34,850 bases of DNA, taken from Candidatus Daviesbacteria bacterium. Its GTDB lineage: Bacteria > Patescibacteriota > Microgenomatia > Daviesbacterales > UBA10151. The DNA lies in contig JAKFWZ010000066.1 in assembly GCA_021731695.1 (NCBI GenBank), positions 1 to 34,850 on the forward strand, given 5' to 3'. Below the pieces are notes generated by a model. The model worked only from the letters and a program-made list of their open reading frames with translations, did not search any database and was not told the origin of the DNA. The position numbers were made by a program, and so were the translations under genes. Positions 6,736 to 14,493 of the stretch are shown here, one piece after another. How positions within the stretch are numbered: position 1 is the stretch's first letter; each line of letters opens with the position of its first letter.

Positions 6736-6863
6736 GTCATTGCGAGCGACCTGCCTGCCGGCAGGCAGGAGGTCGCAATCTTGATTTAGACAAAGTCGCA
6801 AGCTCTGTTTATTTTAATCAAGATCACTACGTCGCCCTTAAACTAATGGCTCCTCGTGATGAC
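6736..6863. repeat. Palindromic interspersed repeat that supplies the end of the next gene
   Basis: Left arm GTCATTGCGAGCGACC with an inner CCTGCCTGCCGGCAGGCAGG palindrome and GGTCGCAATCTTGATT; right arm AATCAAGATC to TCGTGATGAC. The arms are inverted copies around a short AT-rich centre. The right arm provides the last codons (VITRSH) and stop of the secreted protein gene at 6843-7997. Confidence 0.75.
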
Positions 6864-7997
6864 CTGTCTTTGTGCTTTTATCCTGTAAAATACAAAAACT
6901 CCTGTGCCTATTAATATTCCGATCCCTGCAATAATTAAACTCCAGTTAACTTGTTTTTCCTCAAGAGCGACAGTTTCTGTAGGTTCTAAACTAGTATTAT
7001 CGCGGATTTCCGCTATGCCTGCAACTGAGGCAATTTTAATTGAATCCGGATCAATCTTATTTACTTCATAATCTAAGTCAATTTCATCTTCTGTTTCGTC
7101 AACTTCTGCTTCCTCGGTGGCTTCTTTTTCTAGTGAGTGGTCATTTTCAGGAACCTCAACTTCATTTATTTTGATTCTTAATTCATTACTCCAGGTTGGA
7201 CCGGAGCCTGATTCCGTATATTTACCCGCTTTTAATACATATTCACCTGAACCCGCAAATCCGGCATCTTCAGGATCAGGCTTTACTTTTAATTTGCCAG
7301 TCCATTCACCCGAAGCATTTGTAAAAGTTTTAAATTGATTTAAATATTTTGCGCTATTTACTATCCAGGTGTCATCGAAATTTGTAAAGCCAAAATAATT
7401 GGAGGAGTCCGCTTTTTTAAATGCGCCTTTTATATAAAATATCTTATTTGCATCTTCGGTTATTAATTTAACACTTATTTCCATTTCTTCATCTGAATTA
7501 ATTTCTGCCACATTAGTGTTTATTTCAAATATATTTTCTGATTTTTTCGCGGGAGGTTTTTCTGCCGGTACTAGTTGAGGGGATTGTGAAGCTGATGGTG
7601 ATGGAGTGAGTGAAGGAGAAGGTGTGTTTTCTGAAATACTAAATTTATGTGTATTACTCCAGTCGCTCCATGTCTCGCTTTTATTCTTCGCTTTGACTCG
7701 CCAATACCAATCACCATCTGCCAGACCCTGAGGGGAATATGAATTTTTATCAGTATAAGAAGACTTTTCTTTGGAGTTAAAATCAGAATTATTATCAATT
7801 TCAATAACGAAACAAGATCCTGAATCGACACATTCGCCAATAAAATCCCATGTTAATTTCGGGGATTTGCTCAAAATTTCATTATCGGATGGTGAAGTTA
7901 AAATCGGGGAATTTACGGCTTTTATTATTGTGGGAGAGGAAAAATTAAAAAGAATAAAAAATAAGAAAACATAATGCTTAATAGTCAGTTTAAGCAT
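6843..7997 (-). CDS. Secreted, C-terminally membrane-anchored protein with fibronectin-like domain
   Basis: A 384-aa exported protein of unknown function. It has a signal peptide (residues about 5-27, VFLFFILFNFSSPTIIKA) and a beta domain (about 29-125) whose NSPILTSPSDNEILSKSPKL ... DWYWRVKAKN ... WSDWSNTHKF pattern looks like a fibronectin-type-III fold. A Pro/Ser linker follows (TPSPSLTPSPSASQSP), then a second beta-rich domain (about 160-285), a very acidic stretch (KEATEEAEVDETEDEIDLD) and a C-terminal helix (WSLIIAGIGILIGTGVFVFY) with a basic tail. It is probably anchored outside the cell. An extended -10 (TGCTATCCT) lies 9 nt before the ATG. The last six residues come from a repeat. 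Confidence 0.7.
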   Translation of the reverse strand: MLKLTIKHYVFLFFILFNFSSPTIIKAVNSPILTSPSDNEILSKSPKLTWDFIGECVDSGSCFVIEIDNNSDFNSKEKSSYTDKNSYSPQGLADGDWYWRVKAKNKSETWSDWSNTHKFSISENTPSPSLTPSPSASQSPQLVPAEKPPAKKSENIFEINTNVAEINSDEEMEISVKLITEDANKIFYIKGAFKKADSSNYFGFTNFDDTWIVNSAKYLNQFKTFTNASGEWTGKLKVKPDPEDAGFAGSGEYVLKAGKYTESGSGPTWSNELRIKINEVEVPENDHSLEKEATEEAEVDETEDEIDLDYEVNKIDPDSIKIASVAGIAEIRDNTSLEPTETVALEEKQVNWSLIIAGIGILIGTGVFVFYRIKAQRQVITRSH

Positions 7998-8006
7998 CTC
8001 TAACTC

Positions 8007-8015
8007 AGGATAGCA
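8007..8015 (-). promoter_or_regulatory. Extended -10 of the secreted protein gene
   Basis: TGCTATCCT on the minus strand, 9 nt before the ATG at 7997; spacing suggests a leaderless or near-leaderless transcript. Confidence 0.45.
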
Positions 8016-8046
8016 CCTTTGGTTATTTTACGCCAGTTTTAGTAGA

Positions 8047-8994
8047 TTAGGCAGCTTTACCAAAATACTCAGGGAATAATTTTTTTGCACCTATCTTTAA
8101 TAGATAAGGTTTAACGGATGTTTCTATCTCGTGTCTTGGGCCAAATCTTTTATCAACGATATAACCCTCTTTGAGATGAAGCTGCTCGCTTTCCGGTAGA
8201 TAAGCTACCACCGGCATTCGGGGTTTTCCTTTGCCGCCAAAAACATTTCTTAGAGTATCAGACATTCTTTCGGGAAAAGCCTCCAGATTAATTATAGTTA
8301 GTTGAGTAAAGATATCTTCATGGCCTCCCTCATCCCGTTTTACTGGTTCCAGAGCAAGATCAGCACCGAATTTTTGTTCAGGGTGTGCCTTAGGAACTAA
8401 TAGCCCATCTTTTGTTGTTCTGTATGCTACATCGTATTCGTCCTGAACTGTTTCATAATTCCCTTTCGTCCTTTTTTCCTGCCAACCTGCGTAAGCCGTC
8501 GTTGCTTCTTTGGAATCTAATCCATGATTTTCAGGGTTCCATGGGTATTGGTCTCTCAACCTATCTATCTCATCAATTCTTGCCTGCGGTACACCCTGAT
8601 ATAAAAGCAGATTTCTAGTTCTGACTACGTGTCTGGCTTCGGTAAAAACCCACCCATGACGTTTAAAATATAAATCCTCATAAGGCTGTACACCACCGAT
8701 TTCTGCCTTAGCGGCACCGCGAAATAAGCGTAGATGATCTTCGACTTCGTAAAGTCCTTCTGTTTGAATAATTAGCTCGCGGGGGACTTTCGGGCTTAGC
8801 ATGCGAACTGACTCAAAAAGCTTTTCATCATATGCGGGGTATTGTGTTTGAGCCGACCAAACCAAATAATTGCCTACGGCTTCTTTTCTGCGTTCATCAA
8901 GTTTTGCAGCCCTTCCATCGTAAGTAAGTGGAGCTTGGATTATATCCGGCATTCCTATTTTTGGTTGTGGTGCGTTTCCTTCAGGTCCTTGCAT
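8047..8994 (-). CDS. Acyl-ACP desaturase-like diiron protein (fatty acid desaturase type 2)
   Basis: A 315-aa soluble protein that fits the ferritin-like desaturase family. It shows the two ExxH iron-binding pairs EARH (119-122) and EGGH (222-225), a Glu in WQEKRT (173) matching the family's FQE-x-A-T helix, and a Glu candidate in IIQTEGLYEVEDHL (79). After the second pair, the helix HEDIFTQLTIINLEAFPERM and the following RNVF ... MP resemble the desaturase C-terminal part. Family enzymes put a double bond into acyl-ACP using O2 and ferredoxin. The match is from motif order only, so a related diiron oxygenase is possible. A -10 (GGTAAAAT) lies 10 nt before the ATG, and the gene follows the M23 gene by 23 bp. 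Confidence 0.65.
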   Translation of the reverse strand: MQGPEGNAPQPKIGMPDIIQAPLTYDGRAAKLDERRKEAVGNYLVWSAQTQYPAYDEKLFESVRMLSPKVPRELIIQTEGLYEVEDHLRLFRGAAKAEIGGVQPYEDLYFKRHGWVFTEARHVVRTRNLLLYQGVPQARIDEIDRLRDQYPWNPENHGLDSKEATTAYAGWQEKRTKGNYETVQDEYDVAYRTTKDGLLVPKAHPEQKFGADLALEPVKRDEGGHEDIFTQLTIINLEAFPERMSDTLRNVFGGKGKPRMPVVAYLPESEQLHLKEGYIVDKRFGPRHEIETSVKPYLLKIGAKKLFPEYFGKAA

Positions 8995-9017
8995 GTTATA
9001 AGTTATTTTACCTTATT

Positions 9018-10196
9018 TTATGGAATGTGCCAGTAGAGAGTAACTATCCCATTTTTATGATCAACGAAAACTCCTTTTCCAACAGTTCCAGTTAAGTAAC
9101 AGGCTTTTGTATCCTGAGTTGTATATGCCTCGCCGTCTTCTGCTACATAAATTGATGCACCGAAAAAGTCTGCAATATCTAAACCTGCATGCGTTCCTAA
9201 AAAGTAAACCTGACCGAATCTTGTAGTGATATCACCATTACTACACGATCCTCCCTGTGAACAATCACTGCCTGTGTAGCTTAAATTTGGTTTCGCAAAT
9301 CTTCCTGAATCAATATATGGTTTTGGATCTACCTTATTCTCGCGGCCGATAATTACGCCATTTTCAACATGAGCTGGTGTCATCACTTCAAGATGCAAAT
9401 GCGGACCTGTAGTACACCCTGACATTCCAATGCCGGCAATCCGTTCGCCTTTTTTAACTGAACCAATCTTTGTACCGGCTCCTGCTAAAGCACGGGAGAT
9501 AGAATCCGTATCAGCCCTTAGTTTTGCAAGTAAGTCCTGAAACTTTTTCTCATCATTTTGAGTTGCCCGTAAAAGTTCATCTTTAGCCTTTTTTTGTTCA
9601 ACTAACTGTTCTGTATATTTTTCCAGATCCTTTTTTAATTTTTCCTGTTCTTCCTGACGGGTTTGTCGATCAGTTTTTTGGTCGTTATAAGTAGTTTTAG
9701 TGGCCTGAAGTTGATATAAAACTTTTTTATCGTTTGCCTGTGCAACCTGTAAATATTTAAGGCGTTCGAGCAAATCCGTAACACCACGGGAAGAAAAAAT
9801 CATATCTAAAGTTGTGGTGCCGGAGTGTTTATAGGTATTAACAATCCGCTCGAGTAAAACCTGTGAGATTGAATCGACCGAAGTTGATAATCTTTCGATT
9901 CGACCTGATAAGTCATTTATTTCTTTATCCAGTTTTTTAAGCTGAAATTCTGTTTCTTCAATTTTTAATTCAGTTAATTTATTTTGAGCGTCAATATATG
10001 CAAGCTGTGTCTTTAGAGTTTTTTCCTGAGCCTGTGACTGGGATAGTTGTTGCTGAACCTGTTTTATTTCTTCCTGCTTTTTCTTTAACTGGTCAGCCAA
10101 TTCATCGTAATTCTGAGCATTTACTGAAAAAGTCAGGAGTGAGGAGAAGAGAGTAAGGAGTAGAAATAGTGAAACTAATTTATTAATGATTTTCAT
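9018..10196 (-). CDS. Coiled-coil M23 peptidase with circularly permuted catalytic domain (FtsEX partner)
   Basis: A 392-aa exported murein hydrolase or hydrolase activator. Residues about 1-27 are a signal peptide (ending VNAQ), and about 30-235 form a long coiled coil rich in K/E/Q, as in EnvC and PcsB. The M23 domain then appears in reversed order: the VKKGERIAGIG ... GCTTGPHLHLEV block (HxH at 266-268) comes first, and the HAGLD block (336-340) plus VTLYWHIP (His 390) come last. Normal M23 proteins have HxxxD before HxH. All expected zinc and catalytic residues are present. It follows ftsE-ftsX on the same strand, so it is most likely the wall hydrolase or activator controlled by FtsEX during division. 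The hydrophobic core of its signal peptide lies in an inverted-repeat arm. Confidence 0.88.
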   Translation of the reverse strand: MKIINKLVSLFLLLTLFSSLLTFSVNAQNYDELADQLKKKQEEIKQVQQQLSQSQAQEKTLKTQLAYIDAQNKLTELKIEETEFQLKKLDKEINDLSGRIERLSTSVDSISQVLLERIVNTYKHSGTTTLDMIFSSRGVTDLLERLKYLQVAQANDKKVLYQLQATKTTYNDQKTDRQTRQEEQEKLKKDLEKYTEQLVEQKKAKDELLRATQNDEKKFQDLLAKLRADTDSISRALAGAGTKIGSVKKGERIAGIGMSGCTTGPHLHLEVMTPAHVENGVIIGRENKVDPKPYIDSGRFAKPNLSYTGSDCSQGGSCSNGDITTRFGQVYFLGTHAGLDIADFFGASIYVAEDGEAYTTQDTKACYLTGTVGKGVFVDHKNGIVTLYWHIP

Positions 10197-10278
10197 AAAC
10201 TTTGAGGGAAATGAGAAAGTTAGCGAGGGAATATTTGCTTTTAACTCATCACTACTTACTCATTACTCCTCACTTACT
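10132..10278. repeat. Inverted repeat spanning the ftsX-M23 junction
   Basis: Left arm around 10132-10169 (CAGGAGTGAGGAGAAG, GTAAGGAGTAG) and right arm around 10244-10278 (ACTACTTACTCATTACTCC, TCACTTACT) are loosely complementary. The left arm encodes part of the M23 signal peptide (LLTLFSSLLT) and the right arm contains the ftsX stop codon. Confidence 0.45.
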
Positions 10279-11140
10279 TAAGGTGTCTTCTGACTGCAGC
10301 GAACGATCCAATAAAACCGATAATAACAGCGGCTAAAAGTGCCACTCCGAGAAGCTGAAGCATAATCAGCGAAGAAACAGGAAACAAATCAATTTCAGCT
10401 AAACTAGGCTGCAAAAAGGGAGTAAAGTACCACGTTATTACATAAGTTGTTACCCAAGCCGTAACAGCACCGATAATGGCGTAAGTTATACCTTCCAAAA
10501 TAAATGGTGCGCGAACAAACCATGTTGATGCGCCTAAGAGCCTCATGATTTCAATTTCATTTCGTTTGATTCTGATTTTAAATCCAATAATCATTAAAAT
10601 AACCAGAACTGAGAAAGCGACTAAGAAACCGACAGAAACGCTTCCGACTGTTCTGATAACGCCTGTTGCTCGGGTTAGTGTTTGAATAACATCTTCCGGT
10701 ACAACAACTTCTTCAACTACCGGTTCCTGTTGGAGGATTTCCGCCACAACTGTGAGATCTGCGGGCGTATTTGTAGAGATCTCAAGAGATGCAGGAAGAA
10801 TGTTGGCTGTGACGAGTTCTAAAAGTGTGGGATTATTTTTATTGCGGTCCCTGTAAATCTGTAGTGCCTCATCTTTAGAAATAAATTGTAAATCTTTAAC
10901 TTTGCCAGTTTGTTTTAAAGCCTCCTCGATTTTGCTGACATCGTCGCGGGTAGCATTATCTTTGAAAAAGGCAATTGCCTGAGGTTTGCTCTCATAATAT
11001 CGCAAAATCTGTTGAGAACCGATTGCGATAAGCATAAAGAGCAGCAGTGTGAGAAATGTGAGGAACATGATCATTGTCGCAGCCAAAGCCTGATAGGGTG
11101 TCCTTCTTATATTTTTACGTACGTATGAAAAAACTCTCAT
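10274..11140 (-). CDS. ftsX: Cell division protein FtsX
   Basis: Membrane partner of FtsE; it passes ATP-driven conformational change to a wall hydrolase outside the cell. The 288-aa protein has the FtsX layout: a short cytoplasmic N-terminus with NIRRTPYQALAA, helix 1 (about 20-42), a large extracellular domain (about 45-165, with KPQAIAFFKDNATRDDV and ISKDEAL), then three helices with the RIKRNEIEIMRLLGAS loop typical of FtsX and ending GSFAAVRRHLK. The downstream gene is the coiled-coil M23 protein, its probable target. A repeat-filled gap of 124 bp separates it from ftsE. Confidence 0.93.
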   Translation of the reverse strand: MRVFSYVRKNIRRTPYQALAATMIMFLTFLTLLLFMLIAIGSQQILRYYESKPQAIAFFKDNATRDDVSKIEEALKQTGKVKDLQFISKDEALQIYRDRNKNNPTLLELVTANILPASLEISTNTPADLTVVAEILQQEPVVEEVVVPEDVIQTLTRATGVIRTVGSVSVGFLVAFSVLVILMIIGFKIRIKRNEIEIMRLLGASTWFVRAPFILEGITYAIIGAVTAWVTTYVITWYFTPFLQPSLAEIDLFPVSSLIMLQLLGVALLAAVIIGFIGSFAAVRRHLK

Positions 11141-11151
11141 AAAATAAATTT

Positions 11152-11258
11152 AAGTAACAAGTTACAAGTAATAAACAAAGTTCAAATTTCAAATAACAAA
11201 ATTCTTATTTTGATTTTAATATTTGGTTATTGTTTGCATCTTGTGTCTTGTTTCTTGG
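11152..11258. repeat. Palindromic repeat, ACCAAGAAACAAG family, copy 1
   Basis: Its reverse complement begins AACCAAGAAACAAG, continues with CAAGATGCAAACAATAAC and ends near CTTGTAACTTGTTACTT. The copy at 23226-23350 shows the same order of blocks. Both lie between cotranscribed genes and can fold into a long imperfect hairpin. Confidence 0.65.
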
Positions 11259-11264
11259 TTATTA

Positions 11265-11954
11265 CTAATGTATCTCATATCTTCCTTCTTTTTTATCTTT
11301 AATAATTTTGCCGTCGCGGATCGAGACAACTCTTCTTTTTAGTGTATTAACGATCTCAGCGTTGTGAGTTGCCATTAAAACAGTTGTGCCCCATGAATTT
11401 ATTTCATTTAAAAGCTGGATCACGCCCCATGAAGTTTGCGGATCTAAATCTCCGGTTGGTTCATCAGCTAAAAGTAAATCAGGTTTACCGATGATAGCTC
11501 TGGCAATTGCAGTTCTTTGAGCTTCTCCGCCTGAAAGTTGATTTGGAAAGAGATTTCTCTTATTCCAAATCTCGAAAAGCTTAAGGATTTTCTCAACTTC
11601 TTTTTCGATTTCCTCATCAGTTTTATTGCGGACTTCTAAAGCAATTGCTACATTTTCAAAAACAGTTCGATCATCTAATAATTTAAAATCCTGAAAAACG
11701 AAACCTAATTCTCTTCTGTAAAAAGGTAAGTTTGAACTTTTAATTTTGGAGATATCTTTATCAAAAACTAAAATTTTTCCTGAAGATGGGGCATATTCTT
11801 TCGCTAATAATCTTAAAAGAGTGGATTTTCCTGCACCTGAGGGGCCGACGAGAAACACAAATTCACCCGGCTCAACTTCGAGATTAATATCTTCAACCGC
11901 TAAGGTATTACCGTATTTTTTCGCTACATTTTCGAACTTAACAATATGTGCCAT
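11265..11954 (-). CDS. ftsE: Cell division ATP-binding protein FtsE
   Basis: ABC ATPase that pairs with FtsX at the division septum. At 229 aa it has Walker A GPSGAGKSTLLRLL (residues about 38-51), Q-loop VFQDFKLL, signature LSGGEAQRTAIARAI, Walker B LLLADEPTGDLD and the H-loop MATHNAEIV. The opening IVKFENVAKKYGNTLAVEDI is typical of FtsE. It is the first gene of the ftsE-ftsX-M23 set. Upstream (11957-12072) is a repeat, and no clear promoter or ribosome site is seen just before the ATG. Confidence 0.95.
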   Translation of the reverse strand: MAHIVKFENVAKKYGNTLAVEDINLEVEPGEFVFLVGPSGAGKSTLLRLLAKEYAPSSGKILVFDKDISKIKSSNLPFYRRELGFVFQDFKLLDDRTVFENVAIALEVRNKTDEEIEKEVEKILKLFEIWNKRNLFPNQLSGGEAQRTAIARAIIGKPDLLLADEPTGDLDPQTSWGVIQLLNEINSWGTTVLMATHNAEIVNTLKRRVVSIRDGKIIKDKKEGRYEIH

Positions 11955-11956
11955 AT

Positions 11957-12072
11957 TAAGGGTTAGGGGTTAAAGGGTTACGAAGCTGGTATCGTCAGAA
12001 GGTATGGAAGATAGTGTAAAAAACACTAAAACCCCTTTACCCTAACCTATACGAGCTTCCTTACCGTATAAC
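11957..12072. repeat. Palindromic repeat, AGCTTC/TTACCC family, copy 1
   Basis: The left part GGGTTAGGGGTTAAAGGG with ACGAAGCTGGTAT is an inverted copy of the right part ACCCCTTTACCCTAACC with TATACGAGCTTCCTTACC. A related unit lies at 21103-21192 (CCATACTAGCTTCCTTACCC). Bases 11955-12153 hold this repeat, an AT-rich stretch, and a 27-codon frame at 12105-12188 that I do not support as a gene. Confidence 0.65.
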
Positions 12073-12153
12073 TCTAAACTTTTGTGATTTATATATAGTA
12101 ACTAATGTCTGGAGTTCAGAAAAGAAAATCTAAACGCAAAACATTATTTGCTA

Positions 12154-12576
12154 TTATTGTATTACTTCAACCCTTCCGACATCCATAAACCAGCCTGCAC
12201 CGGGGAGGCTGTTGGTTTCGCCGAAAACTTTAACTTTTTTATTTTCAAATTCTCCAAGGTCCATAACTGATGAGGTAAGTAATACTGGAGTTGCACCGTC
12301 TCTGATTAAAAGATGGGTTCCCTGCGAATTTTTATCTGTATCAGGTTTCTTTGTAATTTTTCCTTCAGCAAAATCTCTGAATGTTTGAGCATCTTCAGCA
12401 GCATGTTCTGGTGCTTTGCTTACAAGAGGAATTCTGGTGTTGCCGCCTGAGCTTGCCATTAAATATCCTGTGCCTAAACCAGCGATGATTGAGATAACTA
12501 AAACAGCGATGACCATTTTAAGATTTGAGGCTGAACCGAATTTATGTAAAGTAGGCAAGTCTTGATCCTGTTCCAT
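12154..12576 (-). CDS. Membrane-anchored hypothetical protein
   Basis: A 140-aa protein with a short cytoplasmic N-terminus (MEQDQDLPTLHKFG), one membrane helix (about residues 20-42, MVIAVLVISIIAGLGTGYLMA) and an extracytoplasmic domain. The last 60 residues (THLLIRDGATPVLLTSSVMD, then KKVKVFGETN ... GWFMDVGRVEV) alternate like a small beta barrel of OB type, but no family is recognised. I chose ATG 12576 because an extended -10 (TGCTACAAT) lies 7 nt upstream and because the longer frame to 12696 runs into a repeat. It follows prfB, with the 81-bp repeat 12620-12700 between them. Confidence 0.65.
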   Translation of the reverse strand: MEQDQDLPTLHKFGSASNLKMVIAVLVISIIAGLGTGYLMASSGGNTRIPLVSKAPEHAAEDAQTFRDFAEGKITKKPDTDKNSQGTHLLIRDGATPVLLTSSVMDLGEFENKKVKVFGETNSLPGAGWFMDVGRVEVIQ

Positions 12577-12583
12577 GAAATTA

Positions 12584-12592
12584 ATTGTAGCA
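12584..12592 (-). promoter_or_regulatory. Extended -10 giving a leaderless start
   Basis: TGCTACAAT on the minus strand, 7 nt before the ATG at 12576. It decides the start codon of the anchored hypothetical protein. Confidence 0.55.
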
Positions 12593-12619
12593 TATTTTTG
12601 GAATTTGCAAACCCATGAC

Positions 12620-12700
12620 GTCATTGTGATATCACGCAGTGAAGAAGCAATCTCAGGATGCTCTGGGATTGCCGCGTCGCAAATGGCTCCTCGCAATGAC
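12620..12700. repeat. Palindromic interspersed repeat (GTCATTGCGA-like family)
   Basis: Begins GTCATTGTGATATCAC and ends CTCCTCGCAATGAC, with AGCAATCTCAGG ... GGGATTGC inside. It sits 3 bp after the prfB stop. Confidence 0.7.
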
Positions 12701-12703
12701 GAA

Positions 12704-13774
12704 TTAGTTAAGCTTAAGAATATTACCCTCTATAAATTCATCTAAATTACCGTCTAAAACCCCCTCAGCCTGCGAAGTTTCAATATCTGAGCGTAAATCT
12801 TTAACCATTTTATAAGGATGTAAAACATAGCTCCTGATCTGTGTGCCCCATGAAGCCTGAGTATTTCCTTTAAGGCTTGCAGTTTTTTGTAATTGTTCCT
12901 GTTTCTGTTTCTCCCAAAGCTTCCCGAGGAGTAGTTTCATGGCATTTTCTCTATTTTGAAGCTGGCTTCTTTCAGTTTGAGCGGTAACAGTGATTCCGGT
13001 CGGAATATGTTTAAGTCTTACCGCTGTTGAAACTTTATTAACATTTTGCCCGCCTGCGCCTTGCGACCTAAAAGCTTCGAACTCAATATCAGATTCAGGC
13101 ACGGCAAGTTCTCCAGTGTCTTCAATAACAGGTAAAACTTCTACCAAAGCAAAGGATGTTTGTCTTAAGCTATCGGCGTTGAAAGGGGATTGTCTTACTA
13201 ACCTATGAGTTCCGGCCTCGCGTCTTAACATTCCATAAGCAAAAGGCGCGTGCACAATCATCGACATAGTTTTAATCCCGGCTTCCTCTCCCGCAGATTC
13301 ATCAGTTACTTCAGCTTTCCAACCTTTTTTTTCAAAATATCTTTGATACATTCTCGCAAGCATCGATGCCCAATCCATTGCCTCGACTCCGCCGGTTCCA
13401 GAATGGATTGAAATAATGGCATCAGACTCATCATGTTCTCCTGACATAAATAATTTAAGTTCTAAATCTGATAACTCTTCTTCAATAGAGGAAATTTCTT
13501 TTTCTAAATCTTCTGCCATTTCTGCTTCACCCGAGATCTCAAGAGAATTTGAAATTCTGGAGTCTAGATCCTCTAGAGTTGAAAGCGTTTTTTGTTTTTC
13601 TGACAGTTGCCTGCTGATTAGTTGAGCCTGTTTTTGATCATTCCAAAAACCCTCCTTCATAGTCTGGGCTTCTAACTCCCTGATTTCACCGCGCAACTGG
13701 TCCAGATTAATCTGCGCTTTGATATTGTCAAAACGAACTTTAGCGCTTTTGATACTTTGCTGAATTTCTTCCAT
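12704..13774 (-). CDS. prfB: Peptide chain release factor 2
   Basis: Ends translation at UGA and UAA. At 356 aa it is of normal length with no programmed frameshift: the frame is open from ATG 13774. It has the N-terminal helical domain, the SPF tripeptide of RF2 in [12 protein letters not shown] (stop-codon reading), and [19 protein letters not shown] with the GGQ that triggers hydrolysis, followed by the basic KQEQLQ ... LRSDIETSQ region. Its presence argues that TGA is a real stop in this organism, which matters for the NYN gene opposite. A TATAAT box lies 6 nt before the ATG, so the mRNA is probably leaderless. It diverges from the NYN gene across 44 bp. Confidence 0.95.
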   Translation of the reverse strand: MEEIQQSIKSAKVRFDNIKAQINLDQLRGEIRELEAQTMKEGFWNDQKQAQLISRQLSEKQKTLSTLEDLDSRISNSLEISGEAEMAEDLEKEISSIEEELSDLELKLFMSGEHDESDAIISIHSGTGGVEAMDWASMLARMYQRYFEKKGWKAEVTDESAGEEAGIKTMSMIVHAPFAYGMLRREAGTHRLVRQSPFNADSLRQTSFALVEVLPVIEDTGELAVPESDIEFEAFRSQGAGGQNVNKVSTAVRLKHIPTGITVTAQTERSQLQNRENAMKLLLGKLWEKQKQEQLQKTASLKGNTQASWGTQIRSYVLHPYKMVKDLRSDIETSQAEGVLDGNLDEFIEGNILKLN

Positions 13775-13780
13775 GAGGGA

Positions 13781-13786
13781 ATTATA
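13781..13786 (-). promoter_or_regulatory. -10 box of prfB (leaderless)
   Basis: TATAAT on the minus strand, 6 nt before the ATG; a TTGTAG candidate -35 lies 18 nt further up. It is back to back with the NYN promoter in a 44-bp gap. Confidence 0.6.
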
Positions 13787-13802
13787 GCCGAAGAGTATTC
13801 TT

Positions 13803-13811
13803 TGCTACAAT
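13803..13811 (+). promoter_or_regulatory. Extended -10 of the NYN gene (leaderless)
   Basis: TGCTACAAT, 7 nt before ATG 13819. It has the same sequence and spacing as the box before the gene at 12576. Confidence 0.55.
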
Positions 13812-13818
13812 TAAAGAA

Positions 13819-14331
13819 ATGAAAAAAACACATTATGCCTTTATAGACAGTCAAAACCTAAACTTAGGTGTCCGGTCTCAGGGGTGAATACTTGACTGGC
13901 GTAAATTCAGACAGTATTTAAGAAATAAATATTCTATTTCCAAGGCATATCTTTTTATCGGCTATAAACCAGGAAATGAAAAGCTTTACTCCGATCTTCA
14001 GGGGATGGGTTACCATATAATTTTTAAACCAACAATGGAATTGCCGGATGGTTTAGTAAAAGGAAATGTAGATGCTGAACTTGTTTTGCATACTATGATT
14101 CAGTACAAAAATTTTAATCAGGCAATTATTGTTTCAGGTGATGGTGATTTTTTCTGCCTGATTGAATATTTAGCTAACGAAAAGAAACTACTGCATCTAT
14201 TTACTCCGAATAAAAACTACTCACGGCTTTTTAAAAAATACTCATCTTTTATTGTGAAACTGGATCAACTCAGAGGGAGTTTGGAATTTAAACAAAAAAA
14301 GACTGGCATTCGCGGTCGGTCGAAACCTTAG
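13819..14331 (+). pseudogene. NYN-domain (LabA/DUF88-like) nuclease gene with an in-frame TGA
   Basis: The whole frame encodes a 170-codon NYN (PIN-like) RNase domain: HYAFIDSQNLNLGVRSQG with the first catalytic Asp, then after a TGA at 13885-13887 comes ILDWRKFRQYL, YLFIGYKPGN, GNVDAELVLH and the acidic motif IVSGDGDFFCLIEYL. Homologues as I know them carry Trp where the TGA sits. The frame resumes at once without a shift, so the defect is one nonsense codon. The leaderless-type promoter in front is intact. With RF2 encoded next door and TGA used as a stop elsewhere, this is most likely a recent nonsense mutation or sequencing error; readthrough is possible. An inner ATG at 14005 would lack the first Asp. 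Confidence 0.8.
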
Positions 14332-14493
14332 GCTAATCCAGTCATCGTGATTAGCATATTGTACTATAGAAAAAAGCAAAAATCAAACTGATTTAGGTCT
14401 GAAAGTTGAAATGGAAGAGGTATAGAGCGCCTGATTTTATTGCTCGTCTTTGAAGATTGAGGAAAATAACCCACTTTTATGTAATCCTATAGT

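Noticed and set aside
9018-10196. M23 protein as a simple C-terminal truncation
   Set aside because: The half normally missing after YWH is present upstream in the same protein (GPHLHLEV), so permutation explains it better than truncation.
12105-12188. 27-codon frame (starting MSGVQKRKSKRK) after a TATAGT box
   Set aside because: Overlaps the 3' end of the anchored hypothetical gene, is very short and matches nothing known; the box may be chance in AT-rich DNA.
12577-12696. 40-residue N-terminal extension of the anchored protein
   Set aside because: Read from repeat DNA, and it overlaps the extended -10 that sits 7 nt before the inner ATG.
13885-13887. TGA read as Trp or Gly through an altered genetic code
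   Set aside because: RF2 is encoded and several genes in the window (for example those ending at 3648, 24852 and 32430) stop at TGA; no other in-frame TGA was seen in conserved genes.
14331-14356. Hairpin GCTAATC/GATTAGC after the NYN gene as a terminator
   Set aside because: No T-run follows the stem; it may be a weak structure only.
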